From NCBI RefSeq assembly GCF_000422905.1, contig NZ_AUGY01000048.1:1-63219 (forward strand): a DNA stretch of 63,219 nucleotides, in the 5' to 3' direction. Below, piece by piece: positions 1-9,453 of the stretch (position 1 is the stretch's first letter; every line of letters begins with the position of its first letter). The notes beneath the pieces were generated by a model. It searched no databases and was not told where the DNA came from. It was given only the letters and a program-made list of their open reading frames with translations. A program made the position numbers and the translations under genes. The DNA is from Paenibacillus alginolyticus DSM 5050 = NBRC 15375 (lineage in GTDB: Bacteria > Bacillota > Bacilli > Paenibacillales > NBRC-103111).

Positions 1-1
1 T

Positions 2-340
2 GACTTTGCAACCACCTACATTGAAGCTGGATCAACGATTGCCAGCGATAGATATCGTTCTTATCAAGCTTTGGCCAAAAATGGCTTCCACCATGAAGCC
101 AAAAAGTACGACCTGAAAGAAAATCCAGATCATCTAAAGTGGCTTCATACGATCATCTCTAATGCGAAAGCTTTTATTGGTGGTACCTACCACGGCTTAG
201 ATCCTAAGCACCTACAAGCATATCTCGATGAGTTTTGCTATCGATTCAACCGCCGTGAGGTCAAAAGCGAGTTATTCAATAGGTTAGTTCATTGTTGCCT
301 ATCGTCTACGACGATTACCTATCCTGAGCTAGTTGGATAA
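2..340 (+). CDS. IS1595-type (ISXO2-like) transposase, C-terminal part, cut by the window start
   Basis: The reading frame is open from base 2 to the TAA at 338-340, so the gene begins outside the window. The protein shows the typical end of an ISXO2/IS1595-family DDE transposase: a D-x-Y-R-S-Y stretch, then an AKAFIGGTYHG-like segment and the closing L-D-E-F-C-Y-R-F-N-R-R block. These enzymes cut and paste their own element. No terminal inverted repeat was recognised in the 120 bases that follow, so the right end of the element is not defined. Family assignment is by motif memory and is fairly secure; whether the element is intact cannot be judged here. Confidence 0.85.
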   Translation, partial: DFATTYIEAGSTIASDRYRSYQALAKNGFHHEAKKYDLKENPDHLKWLHTIISNAKAFIGGTYHGLDPKHLQAYLDEFCYRFNRREVKSELFNRLVHCCLSSTTITYPELVG

Positions 341-437
341 TCAAATAAATAAAAAAAGTGGCGTGGGGAAAAGCAAAACATTTAGCGCTCTGTGCTGGTT
401 GGAAATAATTAGTAAATAAAATAAGCGTAATATCTTG

Positions 438-443
438 TATAAT
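438..443 (+). promoter_or_regulatory. -10 hexamer of the PAS kinase promoter
   Basis: A perfect TATAAT lies at 438-443. Transcription would begin near 450, only about a dozen bases before the first ATG at 463. The -35 region is weak (TTAGTA-like near 415). Confidence 0.4.
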
Positions 444-462
444 AGATAATATCATAGCCAGA

Positions 463-3400
463 ATGATTGAACAGAATCTTCCTTTAAAATACATACCGTC
501 CTTTATTGAGGACGGCTTTTGTGTGTTGACGGTTTTCTTTTATAGGAGCTATGTAAAACGTCTAACTAAGGAGTTGTCTCAGATTATACAGCAGGTTCAA
601 GACTTTCTTAAAAACATGGATGTGGCTGTTTGGTCATTTGAAAACGATTTGCAAAAATTTGTATGTAATTCGGAAGCATTTTTCAAAATTACTGGGTATG
701 CGCCGGATACAATTATAGATTGGAACTCGTGGATAAATTTGATTCATCCTGAAGATCTGCCTATTTTTGAAGCATCGTCAGCAATTGTGCTCCAAGGATT
801 GCAGCATTCCACTGGATATCGGATTATTCGCTCAAATGGTGATATTCGATGGATTGAAGTAAAAGTGGAACCATTCATGGATAATATTGGATATAAGAAA
901 CGACTTGAAGGAATCCTCATAGATGTTACACCACTGAAAGAAGCATTATATAAAAGTGAGTTGCGGTATAAATCATTAATCGACAAGGATTATGCAGTTG
1001 ACAGATTTGAAGAAAGCGAAACGATGTATCGGTTAATTGCGGAAAATACAACAGATATGGTACGCATCGTAGAAGTCAATGGAAAAACGATTTATGCGTC
1101 ACCGTCGCACCTTAAATTACTGGGCTATTCGCCTGAGCAATATATCGAACAGGACATTTTCACTAAAATGATTCACCCGGAAGATACAGAAATGATTATT
1201 CGCGAATTTATGGAGATGGTTGCATCCAAGCAACCGCGTTGTGTCCAGTTTCGTGTTACCCATGCCAATGGAGAACTGAGATACTTCGAAGAATATGGCA
1301 CCCCTGTCGTTAGGGATGATGGGAAAATTGAACATATTATCTTCGTGGCACGCGACATTACAGATAAGAAACTGACAGAGTTGGCATTAGAAGAAAGTGA
1401 AGCCAAATACCGATTGATTGCTGAAAATATGACCGATTTAATCGGTGTTGTAGATATACATGGAAAGCTTCTTTATGTTTCTAAAAGAGGGCTAGGGTAT
1501 GACGATAAATGTATGATTGGAACTTCGGGATTTGATTATGTGTTTCCGGAAGATAACAATTTTGTTCGTGAACAATTTATTGAAATTATCCGATCAAAAA
1601 CAAACGCACTTCTAAATTTTCGCTTTATTCATGCAGATGGACACACGATATATTCAGATTGCATGGCTACACCAGTTCTTAAGGAAGATGGTGAAGTCAA
1701 AAGTATAGTCATTGTGTCCAGAGATATCACTGATAGAGTGCAAATTGAAAGAGAACTTAAAGAAAGTGAGGATCGCTATCAGAGATTGATTGAGCTTTCT
1801 CCAAAACCGATTGCCACTCATCGGGATGGCGTATTTACATATATCAATCCATCGGGGGTACGTTTTCTGGGAGCAACAGGTGAGCATGAAATCGTGGGGA
1901 AATCCATCTATGAAAGGGTGCATCCGGATTACAAAGAAATGGCGAAAGAAAGGGTTAAGTTAGTAATAGAAGAAAAATATGTTGACTCTATTGAATATAA
2001 AATGATCCGACTGGATGGACAGACGATAGAAGCGGAAATTATAGGCATTTACGATGACACAGCACGATCCGTAATTGCTATTTTTAATGACATCTCAGAA
2101 AGAAAAAAGATGGAAATAGCTCTTCGAGAGAGTGAAGAACGTTATCGAAGAGTAGTGGAGCTCTCTCCAGTGGCTATCACTATTTATAAAGATGATCGGT
2201 TCACTTACATCAATCCCTCTGGGATGAAAGTGATAGGGGCAGAGAAGCCTGAGGATTTTATAGGCACAAACGCACTGGAATGGGTTCATCCAATCGATAA
2301 GGATATTGTTCGAGAATTTTTGAAAAATCGCTTACCTTTTGATTATACTGCCCCCAGAGAATATAAAATTATTCGTTTGGATGGTAAAGAGATTGATGTA
2401 TCATTGATATCGGTCTATGATTCCCAATCCGATTCTGTGCAGTTTGCCTTCGAAGACATAACGGCTCGTAAAGAGGCGGAACGGGCTTTATCGGAAAGTG
2501 AGGAGCTTAGTCGCCGCCTAGTGGAGTTATCTCCGGAGGCCATTGTTTTGCATTGTGATTTTAAATTCAAATATGTCAATACCGTGGGTCTCAAGCTATT
2601 TGGGGCGTCTAGCATGAGCGAATTGAAAGGGAAAAACATATTAGACTACATTCATCCTGATTTTAAAGAGGAAACATCTATGCGTCTTTCCGCGATCTAT
2701 GACTTGCATAGCGCCACTTCTATTGTTGAGCAAAAGCTGATTCGTTATGATGGATCAATCATTGATGTTGATATCATTTCTGCTCCTCTTTCCCATAGAG
2801 GAATAAACTCTGGATTAACAATGATACGTGATGTGACAGATCGAAGAATAGTAGAGGAAGAGAGGAGAATAACGGAGCAAATCATCCGGGAATCCGAAGA
2901 TAGGTACTGTCGATTACAGACAAGTTTGGATAGGTTCTCCCACGATTTGTTAGGTGTTATGAAAGTTGAAGAAATTGAAACGCGGCTAATAAAAGAAATT
3001 CAGGATATTACAAGGGCGTCAACTATAAGTATCCTTGAAGTTGATCAAAATAATCATGCAGTTATAAGAAACGGGAATCGGGATATCGGGAATAGCTTAA
3101 TGAGGGATATCCTAGAGCTTAATCTTAAAGAACTTCCATTTTGCGAAATTATAGAGATAGCTGACGGCTATATCATTAAACTTATTGATATCAAAGAGCA
3201 TATTCACTTACTCTGTTTTAATGAAAAACCTCCATTTTTAAAAATTAAGCCTAAATGTATTTGGCTAAAGACGATCACTCGTTATGTCAGCGTCTTATAC
3301 GATAACTTCCGTTTAATTGAAGATTTGACCAAAGAGCTGGAGCAAAATGTTTCTCTTCAAGTAGCGCCTTCATGGCTCTTACGGCTTTTGTTTCGAATGT

Positions 3401-4032
3401 CTGAGAACGAAAGAAAGCGTCTTTCCCAAGATTTACATGACGCAGCGCTTCAGGAGCAAATCATTTGGTACCGCAAGTTGGATCAAATGTTAACCGACCC
3501 TTCCGTTACCCCAGATCTCAGAGTTCAACTTCAACAAATTACCAATGGGCTGTTGGATGTCGTTTATCAAATACGTATTACGTGTAATGAATTACGGCCA
3601 CCTATGTTGAAAGAAGAAGGGCTCGTGTCGTCTCTGGAAGCACTGTTTGAATTCACACAATTGCGAGCGGATTACGCAATTCAGTTCGAAATTAACAGTT
3701 TCCGCCATGCACTTGATGATGAGCTGTTAATCGGATTATATCGAATTGTACAAGAGCTCTTAGCAAACGCATCGAAACACTCCAAAGCAACGCAAGTCCA
3801 TATCACTTTGTTCAGCCGCTCTGATGGAATAGAATTGACTTATAAAGATAACGGAATCGGTATGGACTTAAGCGTGGTCGAGGATTCGTTTAAAAGTATG
3901 GGTGTATATGGAATGAAAGAACGCGTTCGCAGTATGGATGGGCGTATAGATTTCCATTCAATACCTGACGACGACGGATTGGCCATTCATGTTTTTATTC
4001 CTACTCATTTGACGGAAAGAAATAGTAATTAA
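463..4032 (+). CDS. Multi-PAS sensor histidine kinase (NarL/ComP-type kinase core)
   Basis: Large cytoplasmic sensor kinase with no convincing membrane helix. Six PAS modules follow each other at about residues 52-155, 185-299, 311-421, 435-544, 557-666 and 680-790, several opening with an E-S-E-x-x-Y-R linker. A GAF-like stretch covers about 805-930. The HisKA_3 dimerisation box ERKRLSQDLHDAALQ puts the phosphorylated histidine near residue 992. The HATPase has N-box QELLANASKHSKA near 1093 and G-box DNGIGMD near 1130. It would phosphorylate the regulator encoded 17 bases downstream. The start is uncertain: a 7-bp hairpin followed by CTTTTG lies at 496-515 inside the first codons, and AAGGAG at 568-573 suggests initiation further down, before the first PAS module. 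Confidence 0.9.
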   Translation: MIEQNLPLKYIPSFIEDGFCVLTVFFYRSYVKRLTKELSQIIQQVQDFLKNMDVAVWSFENDLQKFVCNSEAFFKITGYAPDTIIDWNSWINLIHPEDLPIFEASSAIVLQGLQHSTGYRIIRSNGDIRWIEVKVEPFMDNIGYKKRLEGILIDVTPLKEALYKSELRYKSLIDKDYAVDRFEESETMYRLIAENTTDMVRIVEVNGKTIYASPSHLKLLGYSPEQYIEQDIFTKMIHPEDTEMIIREFMEMVASKQPRCVQFRVTHANGELRYFEEYGTPVVRDDGKIEHIIFVARDITDKKLTELALEESEAKYRLIAENMTDLIGVVDIHGKLLYVSKRGLGYDDKCMIGTSGFDYVFPEDNNFVREQFIEIIRSKTNALLNFRFIHADGHTIYSDCMATPVLKEDGEVKSIVIVSRDITDRVQIERELKESEDRYQRLIELSPKPIATHRDGVFTYINPSGVRFLGATGEHEIVGKSIYERVHPDYKEMAKERVKLVIEEKYVDSIEYKMIRLDGQTIEAEIIGIYDDTARSVIAIFNDISERKKMEIALRESEERYRRVVELSPVAITIYKDDRFTYINPSGMKVIGAEKPEDFIGTNALEWVHPIDKDIVREFLKNRLPFDYTAPREYKIIRLDGKEIDVSLISVYDSQSDSVQFAFEDITARKEAERALSESEELSRRLVELSPEAIVLHCDFKFKYVNTVGLKLFGASSMSELKGKNILDYIHPDFKEETSMRLSAIYDLHSATSIVEQKLIRYDGSIIDVDIISAPLSHRGINSGLTMIRDVTDRRIVEEERRITEQIIRESEDRYCRLQTSLDRFSHDLLGVMKVEEIETRLIKEIQDITRASTISILEVDQNNHAVIRNGNRDIGNSLMRDILELNLKELPFCEIIEIADGYIIKLIDIKEHIHLLCFNEKPPFLKIKPKCIWLKTITRYVSVLYDNFRLIEDLTKELEQNVSLQVAPSWLLRLLFRMSENERKRLSQDLHDAALQEQIIWYRKLDQMLTDPSVTPDLRVQLQQITNGLLDVVYQIRITCNELRPPMLKEEGLVSSLEALFEFTQLRADYAIQFEINSFRHALDDELLIGLYRIVQELLANASKHSKATQVHITLFSRSDGIELTYKDNGIGMDLSVVEDSFKSMGVYGMKERVRSMDGRIDFHSIPDDDGLAIHVFIPTHLTERNSN
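496..515 (+). promoter_or_regulatory. Hairpin in the early kinase message, possible attenuator
   Basis: Arms CCGTCCT and AGGACGG enclose a short loop and are followed by CTTTTGTG. It lies about 45 bases after the probable transcription start and inside the first open codons. It could act as a weak terminator or leader hairpin, which would fit a later translation start. Confidence 0.35.
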
Positions 4033-4049
4033 ATAGAGGTGCTTAGAAC

Positions 4050-4706
4050 ATGATCCAAATTTTGTTGGTTGACGACCACCCTACCATTATGGAAGGTACA
4101 AAAATGCTGCTAGAACAAGAAGGAAATTTTGAGGTTTCCTTAACCAATAACACCGAAAAGGCATTGGAAATGGCGAAAACGTTGCATTTTGACCTCATGC
4201 TTATTGATTTGCATTTATCGGACATAAATGGAATAGAGCTGGCAAAGCAAATTATAAGCATTAATCCTGATGCAACTATTTTAATCTACACTGGCTTTGA
4301 ATTTAAAAACCATTTTAATCTGATGATCGAAGCCGGGATCGCCGGATATATATTGAAAACAGCGAATAAAGAACAACTGGTGTCAGCGGTTCGTTGCGCC
4401 TTAAGGGGTGAAGTCATTCTGCCGCTTTCTTTAGTTAAACAACTACGAAAAGTGACCGTCCAACCCTCTGAGTGTGAAAATGGGCTTGATAAACTCGCCA
4501 TTAGTAACAAAGAATATGAAATACTACAAAAAATTGCAAAAGGAAAAGGCAATAAAGAAATTGCGGAAATCATGTGCATGAGCCAACGCTCATTGGAGTA
4601 TAGTTTGACTAGTCTTTTTCAAAAATTAAATGTCAAATCCCGGATTGAAGCGGCCATGAAAGCTAAAGAGATGGGTTTGCTGGGGACCTTTGACTTCGGT
4701 CATTAG
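4050..4706 (+). CDS. ComA-like response regulator (NarL/FixJ family)
   Basis: Two-domain response regulator of 218 residues. The receiver has the acidic pair in LLVDDHP, the phosphorylated aspartate in LMLIDLHL and the conserved lysine in YILKTANK. The output domain at about 145-212 is a LuxR-type helix-turn-helix ending in SQRSLEYSLTSLFQKLNVKS. That segment, with MEGTK near the N-terminus and GIELAKQI after the aspartate, resembles Bacillus ComA more than most NarL regulators. It starts with ATG after GAGGTG, 17 bases behind the PAS kinase, so the two form one operon. No comX or comQ gene is nearby, and the partner is a soluble PAS kinase rather than membrane ComP. Target genes are not visible. 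Confidence 0.9.
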   Translation: MIQILLVDDHPTIMEGTKMLLEQEGNFEVSLTNNTEKALEMAKTLHFDLMLIDLHLSDINGIELAKQIISINPDATILIYTGFEFKNHFNLMIEAGIAGYILKTANKEQLVSAVRCALRGEVILPLSLVKQLRKVTVQPSECENGLDKLAISNKEYEILQKIAKGKGNKEIAEIMCMSQRSLEYSLTSLFQKLNVKSRIEAAMKAKEMGLLGTFDFGH

Positions 4707-4717
4707 CTCAATAAAGG

Positions 4718-4763
4718 CAGCGGCAGTCTAGGACTTTATTTTCACAGTCCTTAGCTGCCGCTG
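4718..4763 (+). terminator. Rho-independent terminator of the kinase-regulator operon
   Basis: Two 18-base arms (CAGCGGCAG...GGACT and AGTCC...CTGCCGCTG), imperfect only in the middle four bases, followed by TTTCATT, 12 bases after the regulator stop. Confidence 0.75.
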
Positions 4764-4829
4764 TTTCATTACTATGATGTCTAAAGGAATAAAGCTAGAT
4801 ATTAAATTGAATCCTAGAGGAGAACAACC

Positions 4830-5261
4830 ATGCCGTATCCCATGTATCCATATTTAGGTTGGAAGCAGCAATGCAGCAACGTCCCTGTCGTCTTTCCACC
4901 GAAGCATCAAAATAGGCATCCAGGGTTTGAATATTTGATGAACCCTCGCCCGTTATCTGAAAATCCTACCTATGTAGGCAGTGGGAAATTGAAAAATAAG
5001 GTGGCGATTAATACGGGCGGGGACAAAATACATGACTGGACATTTATGCTTGGCCCACTTTTCATGCTGGGCATAAATACGATGATGTACAGTTATATAT
5101 TTTATAAAACCAAGCTCGTACCCAGGTTTATATCCATCTTGGGTATGACAGGGGCAACACTCGTTTTTATTTGTGCCTTGTTAGTCATGTTCGGTGTAAT
5201 TCAACAAGTTTCTGTTTGGGGTGCTATTTTGGCGTGTGTATCTGTACAAACAATAGATTAA
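4830..5261 (+). pseudogene. Chimeric relic: SDR oxidoreductase N-terminus joined to a DUF4386 membrane protein
   Basis: The first 65 or so residues match the start of long-leader short-chain dehydrogenases: a proline-rich head, RPLSENPTYVGSGKL, then KNKVAI-TGGD, the beginning of the nucleotide-binding fold. The frame then runs without a stop into hydrophobic sequence typical of DUF4386 membrane proteins (FMLGPLFMLGIN...SYIFYKTKLVPRFISILG). The SDR loses its catalytic part and the DUF4386 protein loses its N-terminus and, after GAILA, its C-terminus. The ribosome binding site GGAGAACAACC and ATG are intact, so a 143-residue chimera could be made. The best reading is a deletion between two unrelated genes next to an insertion sequence. 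Function is improbable. Confidence 0.7.
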
Positions 5262-5598
5262 TAGACAGGCTATCATCGATAATTTCGCTGCTGGCTATTT
5301 TTTTGCGAAAAAGATAAAATCGGATAACGATGTATAAATAATCCCGTATCTTTGTCACACGAATCATCCTATATGGGATCAATAGTGTTGCATAAAACAT
5401 AACACCTACATTTATTTAAATTTTCTGAAAAGTATTATTTTGGTTTGAGAGCTAAAAATTGACGGAGGTCTCTCGATCAGGCAGCTGCTGTTCATTTGGT
5501 ATTTATATCCATTTCAATGGGCGTATTTCAATTCGTTACCAAGATTATGTTACCTTTAGGCCTTTTTCTGTCTACCTTTTGAGGTTTCGACTGGGACT
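5262..5598. other. Gene-free stretch between the chimera and the IS4-type element
   Basis: AT-rich DNA without a convincing gene. A short open stretch near 5480-5580 reads as hydrophobic protein (VHLVFISISMGVFQFVTKIM) and ends in a stop; it may be another membrane-protein fragment. No clear terminal inverted repeat of the neighbouring insertion sequence was found. Confidence 0.4.
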
Positions 5599-6638
5599 TC
5601 ATATTACGGCGGCGATAAAGTTATCCCAAGGTTTCCATAACAAGGTTTTCAGTATATCCACAAGCTCCGACAAGGTTTTGTTCGTCTCGAGGTCCAACTT
5701 GATCAACAAATCCAAACAGTATGCAATGAGACAAATCCAGATTTGATTGATAACCGCCTGCTCGCTAGTGCCGTAAAATCGAGTCAATTTCAGGTGCTGC
5801 TTGACCCAGCGAAAGAACGTCTCGATCTCCCAGCGACTCCGGTACAGATCACCGATTTCAGCGGCGCTTAGGTCAAATCGATTTGTCATTCGCTTCTTGC
5901 CTTTACCCAAGATCACTTTCTCGTCTCGGAGAATGTTGGACCTTGCGGCGACGGGAAGTTCTTCGACTTCCTCGATAAGGGCGTTGTTTTTAAGTCGGGA
6001 AACGAAGCGGATTCCAAGCTTGCAGTAGTTGTCATACTTTCCGTAATCGAGATACCCCCGATCCATCAGATACGTAGCATCTGTCTCATCAATGAAAAAA
6101 TCCATCTGTGTATGGTCGGCTGGCTTCGCTGGTGTGACAACTGCTTTGTCAGGGTAGACATGATCTGGATCAGCAAAGGTCACGCGAAGATGAAGTTTGA
6201 CTCCTGCTTTTGATTTGCGGAAGATGGCCCATTTGTACTTGTTTAGGCATAAGCTCATCGTAGTTGAATCGATAATTTTCACGATACCAAGGCGAGCGGA
6301 CATGGGAGAACGAAGCCGATGCAACAGAGTCTTGAGATCACATAGGATGGCTTGTAGAACTTCAGGATCAAGCCTGTTGTTTTTTCGGGACAATTGGGAA
6401 GCACTGATTGACGTGATACCAAGCGCTTGAAGAAAATCCACATTGTTCTGAACTTCTCTCATAATTTCCCGCAGCCCTTTGCGCTGCTTCAATTGAGCTT
6501 CAATGAAGATCAGCAGAAATGATCAAGCTTTTTCACGTAGCTGTCGAGCTTGCTCGTACATTTCCAGTTATGGATAATTTGTGAATTAAGTGGTGCAACC
6601 CATTTACCAAATGATGAAAATAGTGTATTCTTGTCCAT
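5599..6638 (-). pseudogene. IS4-family transposase with a frameshift near codon 42
   Basis: The ATG at 6638 opens MDKNTLFSSFGKWVAPLN..., which runs 42 codons to LDHFC and stops. One base short of the stop the other frame continues LIFIEAQLKQRKGLREI and is open to 5599. A missing base in the TTCTGCTG stretch at 6511-6519 would explain this. The main part has the IS4-type catalytic residues: DSTTMSL, D in YLMDRGYLDYGKYD, and the Y-x2-R-x3-E-x6-K signature in YRSRWEIETFFRWVKQHLKL. A programmed frameshift cannot be excluded, because the rest is intact and 346 residues would be a normal size. The element ends were not identified. Confidence 0.8.
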
Positions 6639-6986
6639 GCGCTAATCTCCTAAATTAGGGATTTGGACAGGGACTACCTGTTACCCTAAATATGGAGATT
6701 TTTTTATTGCTATGAATGACAATAATTTAACATTTTTAGCGCAATTTAGATTATTTTGATCGACCCGAGACGTGTTAACTTTAATGCAACGCTACTGTAT
6801 AGAATAAAACATTGCATTGTGCAACTCATGTGGGGAGAGTTGAATATTTCTTGTACAAATCTATGTGGGAAGTAATTCAGTGCTTTACGCAGCCCATGTG
6901 GGAAGTAAAACATTACTTGGAGCTTGTACAAACATATAGGGAAATACGGTTTCGAGGATCTAATTACAACGATGCTCATCTATGAA
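6639..6986. repeat. Four degenerate copies of CATGTGGGAAGTAA at about 35-bp spacing
   Basis: Related strings begin at 6827 (CATGTGGGGAG), 6862 (TATGTGGGAAGTAA), 6895 (CATGTGGGAAGTAA) and 6933 (CATATAGGGAAATA), spaced 35, 33 and 38 bases. TTGTACAAA precedes the second and fourth copies (6851 and 6924). The rest of the stretch 6639-6826 is AT-rich and holds nothing I recognise. No protein is likely. Confidence 0.5.
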
Positions 6987-7031
6987 AATAAACAGAGACA
7001 CATCCACTTGTGGATTGCGTCTCTGTTTATT
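6987..7031 (-). terminator. Terminator behind the esterase gene
   Basis: Strong hairpin: AATAAACAGAGAC pairs with GTCTCTGTTTATT, with a second inner pairing ATCCAC/GTGGAT. It lies 32 bases past the stop of the minus-strand esterase. Confidence 0.75.
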
Positions 7032-7062
7032 CGCGTTGGCCTGCTTGCCCCGCAGGCTAAGA

Positions 7063-8007
7063 TTATGTTTCTCGCAGCCAAGCTTTGGCGAGCATCATGG
7101 CACCACGCGCGGCAGCGGTGTCGGCCAAGGCGTTCAGCATCACGAAGTCGTGGATGATGCCTTGGAAGCGCACGGACGTGACGGGCACGCCGGCTTCGCG
7201 AAGCTTGTTCGCGTAGGCTTCGCCTTCATCGCGCAGCACGTCGGCCTCGCCCGTGATGATCAGCGCAGGTGGGAGGCAGTTGAGCTGCTCGAGCGTAGCT
7301 CGCAGCGGAGAAGCTGTCACCTCCGCTCGCTCGCGGGGATCAGACGTGTATTGATCCCAGAACCACTGCATGGCATCCCGACGTAGGAAATATCCCGTTG
7401 CGAACTGCTCATAGGAATCCGTATCGAAGGATGCATCCGTGACAGGGTAGAACAGCAGCTGCTTATGGATGGTCGGGCCTTTGCGTTCCTTGGCGACCAA
7501 CGTAATGGCTGCGGCCATATTGCCGCCAACGCTATCGCCTGCAATAGTGAGGCGCTCTGTATCGAAGCCGTATTCATGAGCATGGCTGGCTATCCATTGG
7601 AGTACAGCGTAGATCTCCTCAAGTGCTGTTGGATACTTGGCCTCAGGTGAAAGGCTGTAGTTGGGGAATACGACGGCAGCTTGAGCGCCAACAGCAAGCT
7701 CGCGGACCAAACGATCATGCGTATGGGCATTTCCGAAGACCCATCCAGCACCGTGAATATAGAGGATAACAGGAAGTGTCGGCGGTGATTTTTTGGGTCG
7801 TAGAATTCTTACGGATACTTCACCGCTAGGGCCGCCTGCGATTATAAGATCTTGCGAGTCGACAGATTCTTTATGGACAGGCTCAGATTGCACCTTGTCA
7901 ACAGTCTCGCGCCCCTTTATAGGACCTAGATCGAAGAGATATGGCGGCTTCGCAGTATTTTCTGCGAATTTCTTCGCCGCGGCTTCAAGATGAATTTTGT
8001 TTGGCAT
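7063..8007 (-). CDS. Alpha/beta hydrolase, HSL-type carboxylesterase
   Basis: Cytoplasmic esterase of 314 residues of the hormone-sensitive-lipase group. It shows the oxyanion-hole box YIHGAGWVFG near residue 95, the nucleophile elbow GDSVGGNMAA near 165, the catalytic aspartate in EADVLRDEG near 258 and the histidine in GIIHDFVML near 288. The group hydrolyses short-chain acyl esters; the natural substrate is unknown. The ATG has a good GGAGG site. It is transcribed away from the NHL/PhyH genes and stands alone. Its GC content appears higher than that of the flanking DNA, which may point to a separate origin. Confidence 0.9.
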   Translation of the reverse strand: MPNKIHLEAAAKKFAENTAKPPYLFDLGPIKGRETVDKVQSEPVHKESVDSQDLIIAGGPSGEVSVRILRPKKSPPTLPVILYIHGAGWVFGNAHTHDRLVRELAVGAQAAVVFPNYSLSPEAKYPTALEEIYAVLQWIASHAHEYGFDTERLTIAGDSVGGNMAAAITLVAKERKGPTIHKQLLFYPVTDASFDTDSYEQFATGYFLRRDAMQWFWDQYTSDPRERAEVTASPLRATLEQLNCLPPALIITGEADVLRDEGEAYANKLREAGVPVTSVRFQGIIHDFVMLNALADTAAARGAMMLAKAWLRET

Positions 8008-8310
8008 GGAAATTCCTCCTTTGACGTGTATCTGTATGGATTATCATCTTCGATAGTTGTTTCAAATGCCTACTACTATGTAAACGTTGGACCTAAGATT
8101 GAATCTCTCTTCCTTGGAAAAGGCACTCAATAGGTTGCCCTGATACAAATAATTGTATCCAATTTTGAAATTATCTTTGGTCATTTTTCTCATTAAGCCA
8201 AGAGATAGCCTTTCTCCAGAATGTAAGTGGCTTTCAACATTTGAACTAGTACACTGCAATATTTAAGTGGTATTATAAAAGGAAATAAGTAGAAAAAGGA
8301 TGTGGGTGAA

Positions 8311-9249
8311 TTGGAAGCGCTATCTCTAAGTGCCCTTCAAGCAGGAAATACGTCACATAACTATGAAGTTATTCCGAATTGGGCAAAAGTACCCGCGAAT
8401 GTCACACTAGGCTATACACACGGAATTGAAGTTGATGAAGCGGATCGCTTTTATTTGTTCCATACTGGAACGCCTTCCGTTGTCGTATTTGACCGCAATG
8501 GGCAATATTTGAATGCATGGGGCGAAGAATTCGAAGGAGGTGCGCACGGCTTTTATCTGCACAAAGAAGCAGGCGGCGAATTCCTTTATGTGACTGACAC
8601 GGCAAAGGGGATAATGGTTAAAACAACATTAACCGGTGAACATTTGTTAACTATCGGCACGCCAGATCTACCAGAGATTTATGATGCTGAACGCAAATTC
8701 GTACCTACGGATGTGGCTGTGGCGCCAAATGGCGATATTTATATTTCAGATGGTTATGGCCAAAGCTGGGTGCATCAGTATAATGCGCTTGGTGACTATA
8801 TTCGCTCATGGGGAGGAAAAGGCTCAGAAATTGGGCAATTCGCTTGTCCACATGGTATTTCCGTTGATTTGCGACGCGGTGAACCGGAAATTTATGTTGC
8901 GGATCGGGGCAATCATCGGATTCAAGTGTTTACACCGGGTGGGCAATTCAAACGGGCTTTTGACCATGATATGGATATGCCTTGCAGCTTCTATTTCTAC
9001 AAGGATGAAATGTATTTTCCGGACTTATACAGCCGTGTAACGGTATTCGATAAACATGATCGATTGGTTGCGCATTTGGGAGAGGATCGTCAAGCGAAAT
9101 CGCAGGAGGGATGGCCTAATCTAGATAAAGCTTACTATCGTGCCAACAAATTCAGTTCTCCGCATGGCATCTGTGTCGATTCGCGCGGGGATGTGTATGT
9201 GGCCGAGTGGATTTCGGATGGACGCTTGACCAAGCTAGCTCGCAGGTAA
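8311..9249 (+). CDS. NHL-repeat six-bladed beta-propeller protein
   Basis: About 312 residues made of NHL-type blades, for example PTDVAVAPNGDIYISDGYG, ...CPHGISVDLRRGEPEIYVADRGNHRIQVF and SSPHGICVDSRGDVYVAEW. No signal peptide is seen, so it is probably cytoplasmic. Such proteins act as lyase-like or peptidylglycine-amidating-lyase-like enzymes or as binding scaffolds; the reaction here cannot be named. I prefer the TTG at 8311, ten bases behind AAAAAGGA; GTG at 8302 is too close to that site. It precedes a PhyH dioxygenase and an AraC regulator on the same strand, a set suggesting catabolism of an unknown small molecule. Confidence 0.8.
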   Translation: MEALSLSALQAGNTSHNYEVIPNWAKVPANVTLGYTHGIEVDEADRFYLFHTGTPSVVVFDRNGQYLNAWGEEFEGGAHGFYLHKEAGGEFLYVTDTAKGIMVKTTLTGEHLLTIGTPDLPEIYDAERKFVPTDVAVAPNGDIYISDGYGQSWVHQYNALGDYIRSWGGKGSEIGQFACPHGISVDLRRGEPEIYVADRGNHRIQVFTPGGQFKRAFDHDMDMPCSFYFYKDEMYFPDLYSRVTVFDKHDRLVAHLGEDRQAKSQEGWPNLDKAYYRANKFSSPHGICVDSRGDVYVAEWISDGRLTKLARR

Positions 9250-9291
9250 TTGATTGTTTTTTCCATCGTGATGTTTATCATGCAAGATCCA

Positions 9292-9315
9292 AAGCTACTC
9301 TTCCAAGAGTGGCTT
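9292..9315 (+). terminator. Terminator behind the NHL gene
   Basis: AAGCTACTCTT and AAGAGTGGCTT pair with one mismatch and are followed by ATTTTTG. It separates the NHL gene from the PhyH gene. Confidence 0.6.
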
Positions 9316-9453
9316 ATTTTTGTGCTGAAAGTCGGCTAACTTTACTTTACCTTAAGATAAGCTAACTTTTTCTGAGTAAACGATAAGCCTGTTATCGTAC
9401 ATGTGAGTTATAGTTAATTTAGTGTTAGGAGCTATATTTAGGGAGGGATTACG

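Noticed and set aside
463..4706. Competence or quorum-sensing locus with comX/comQ
   Set aside because: Only a ComA-like regulator is seen; neither a prenyltransferase nor a pheromone gene is present nearby.
6827..6946. Possible CRISPR array because of repeat spacing near 35 bases
   Set aside because: Repeats are only about 14 bases, diverged, and no cas gene is present.
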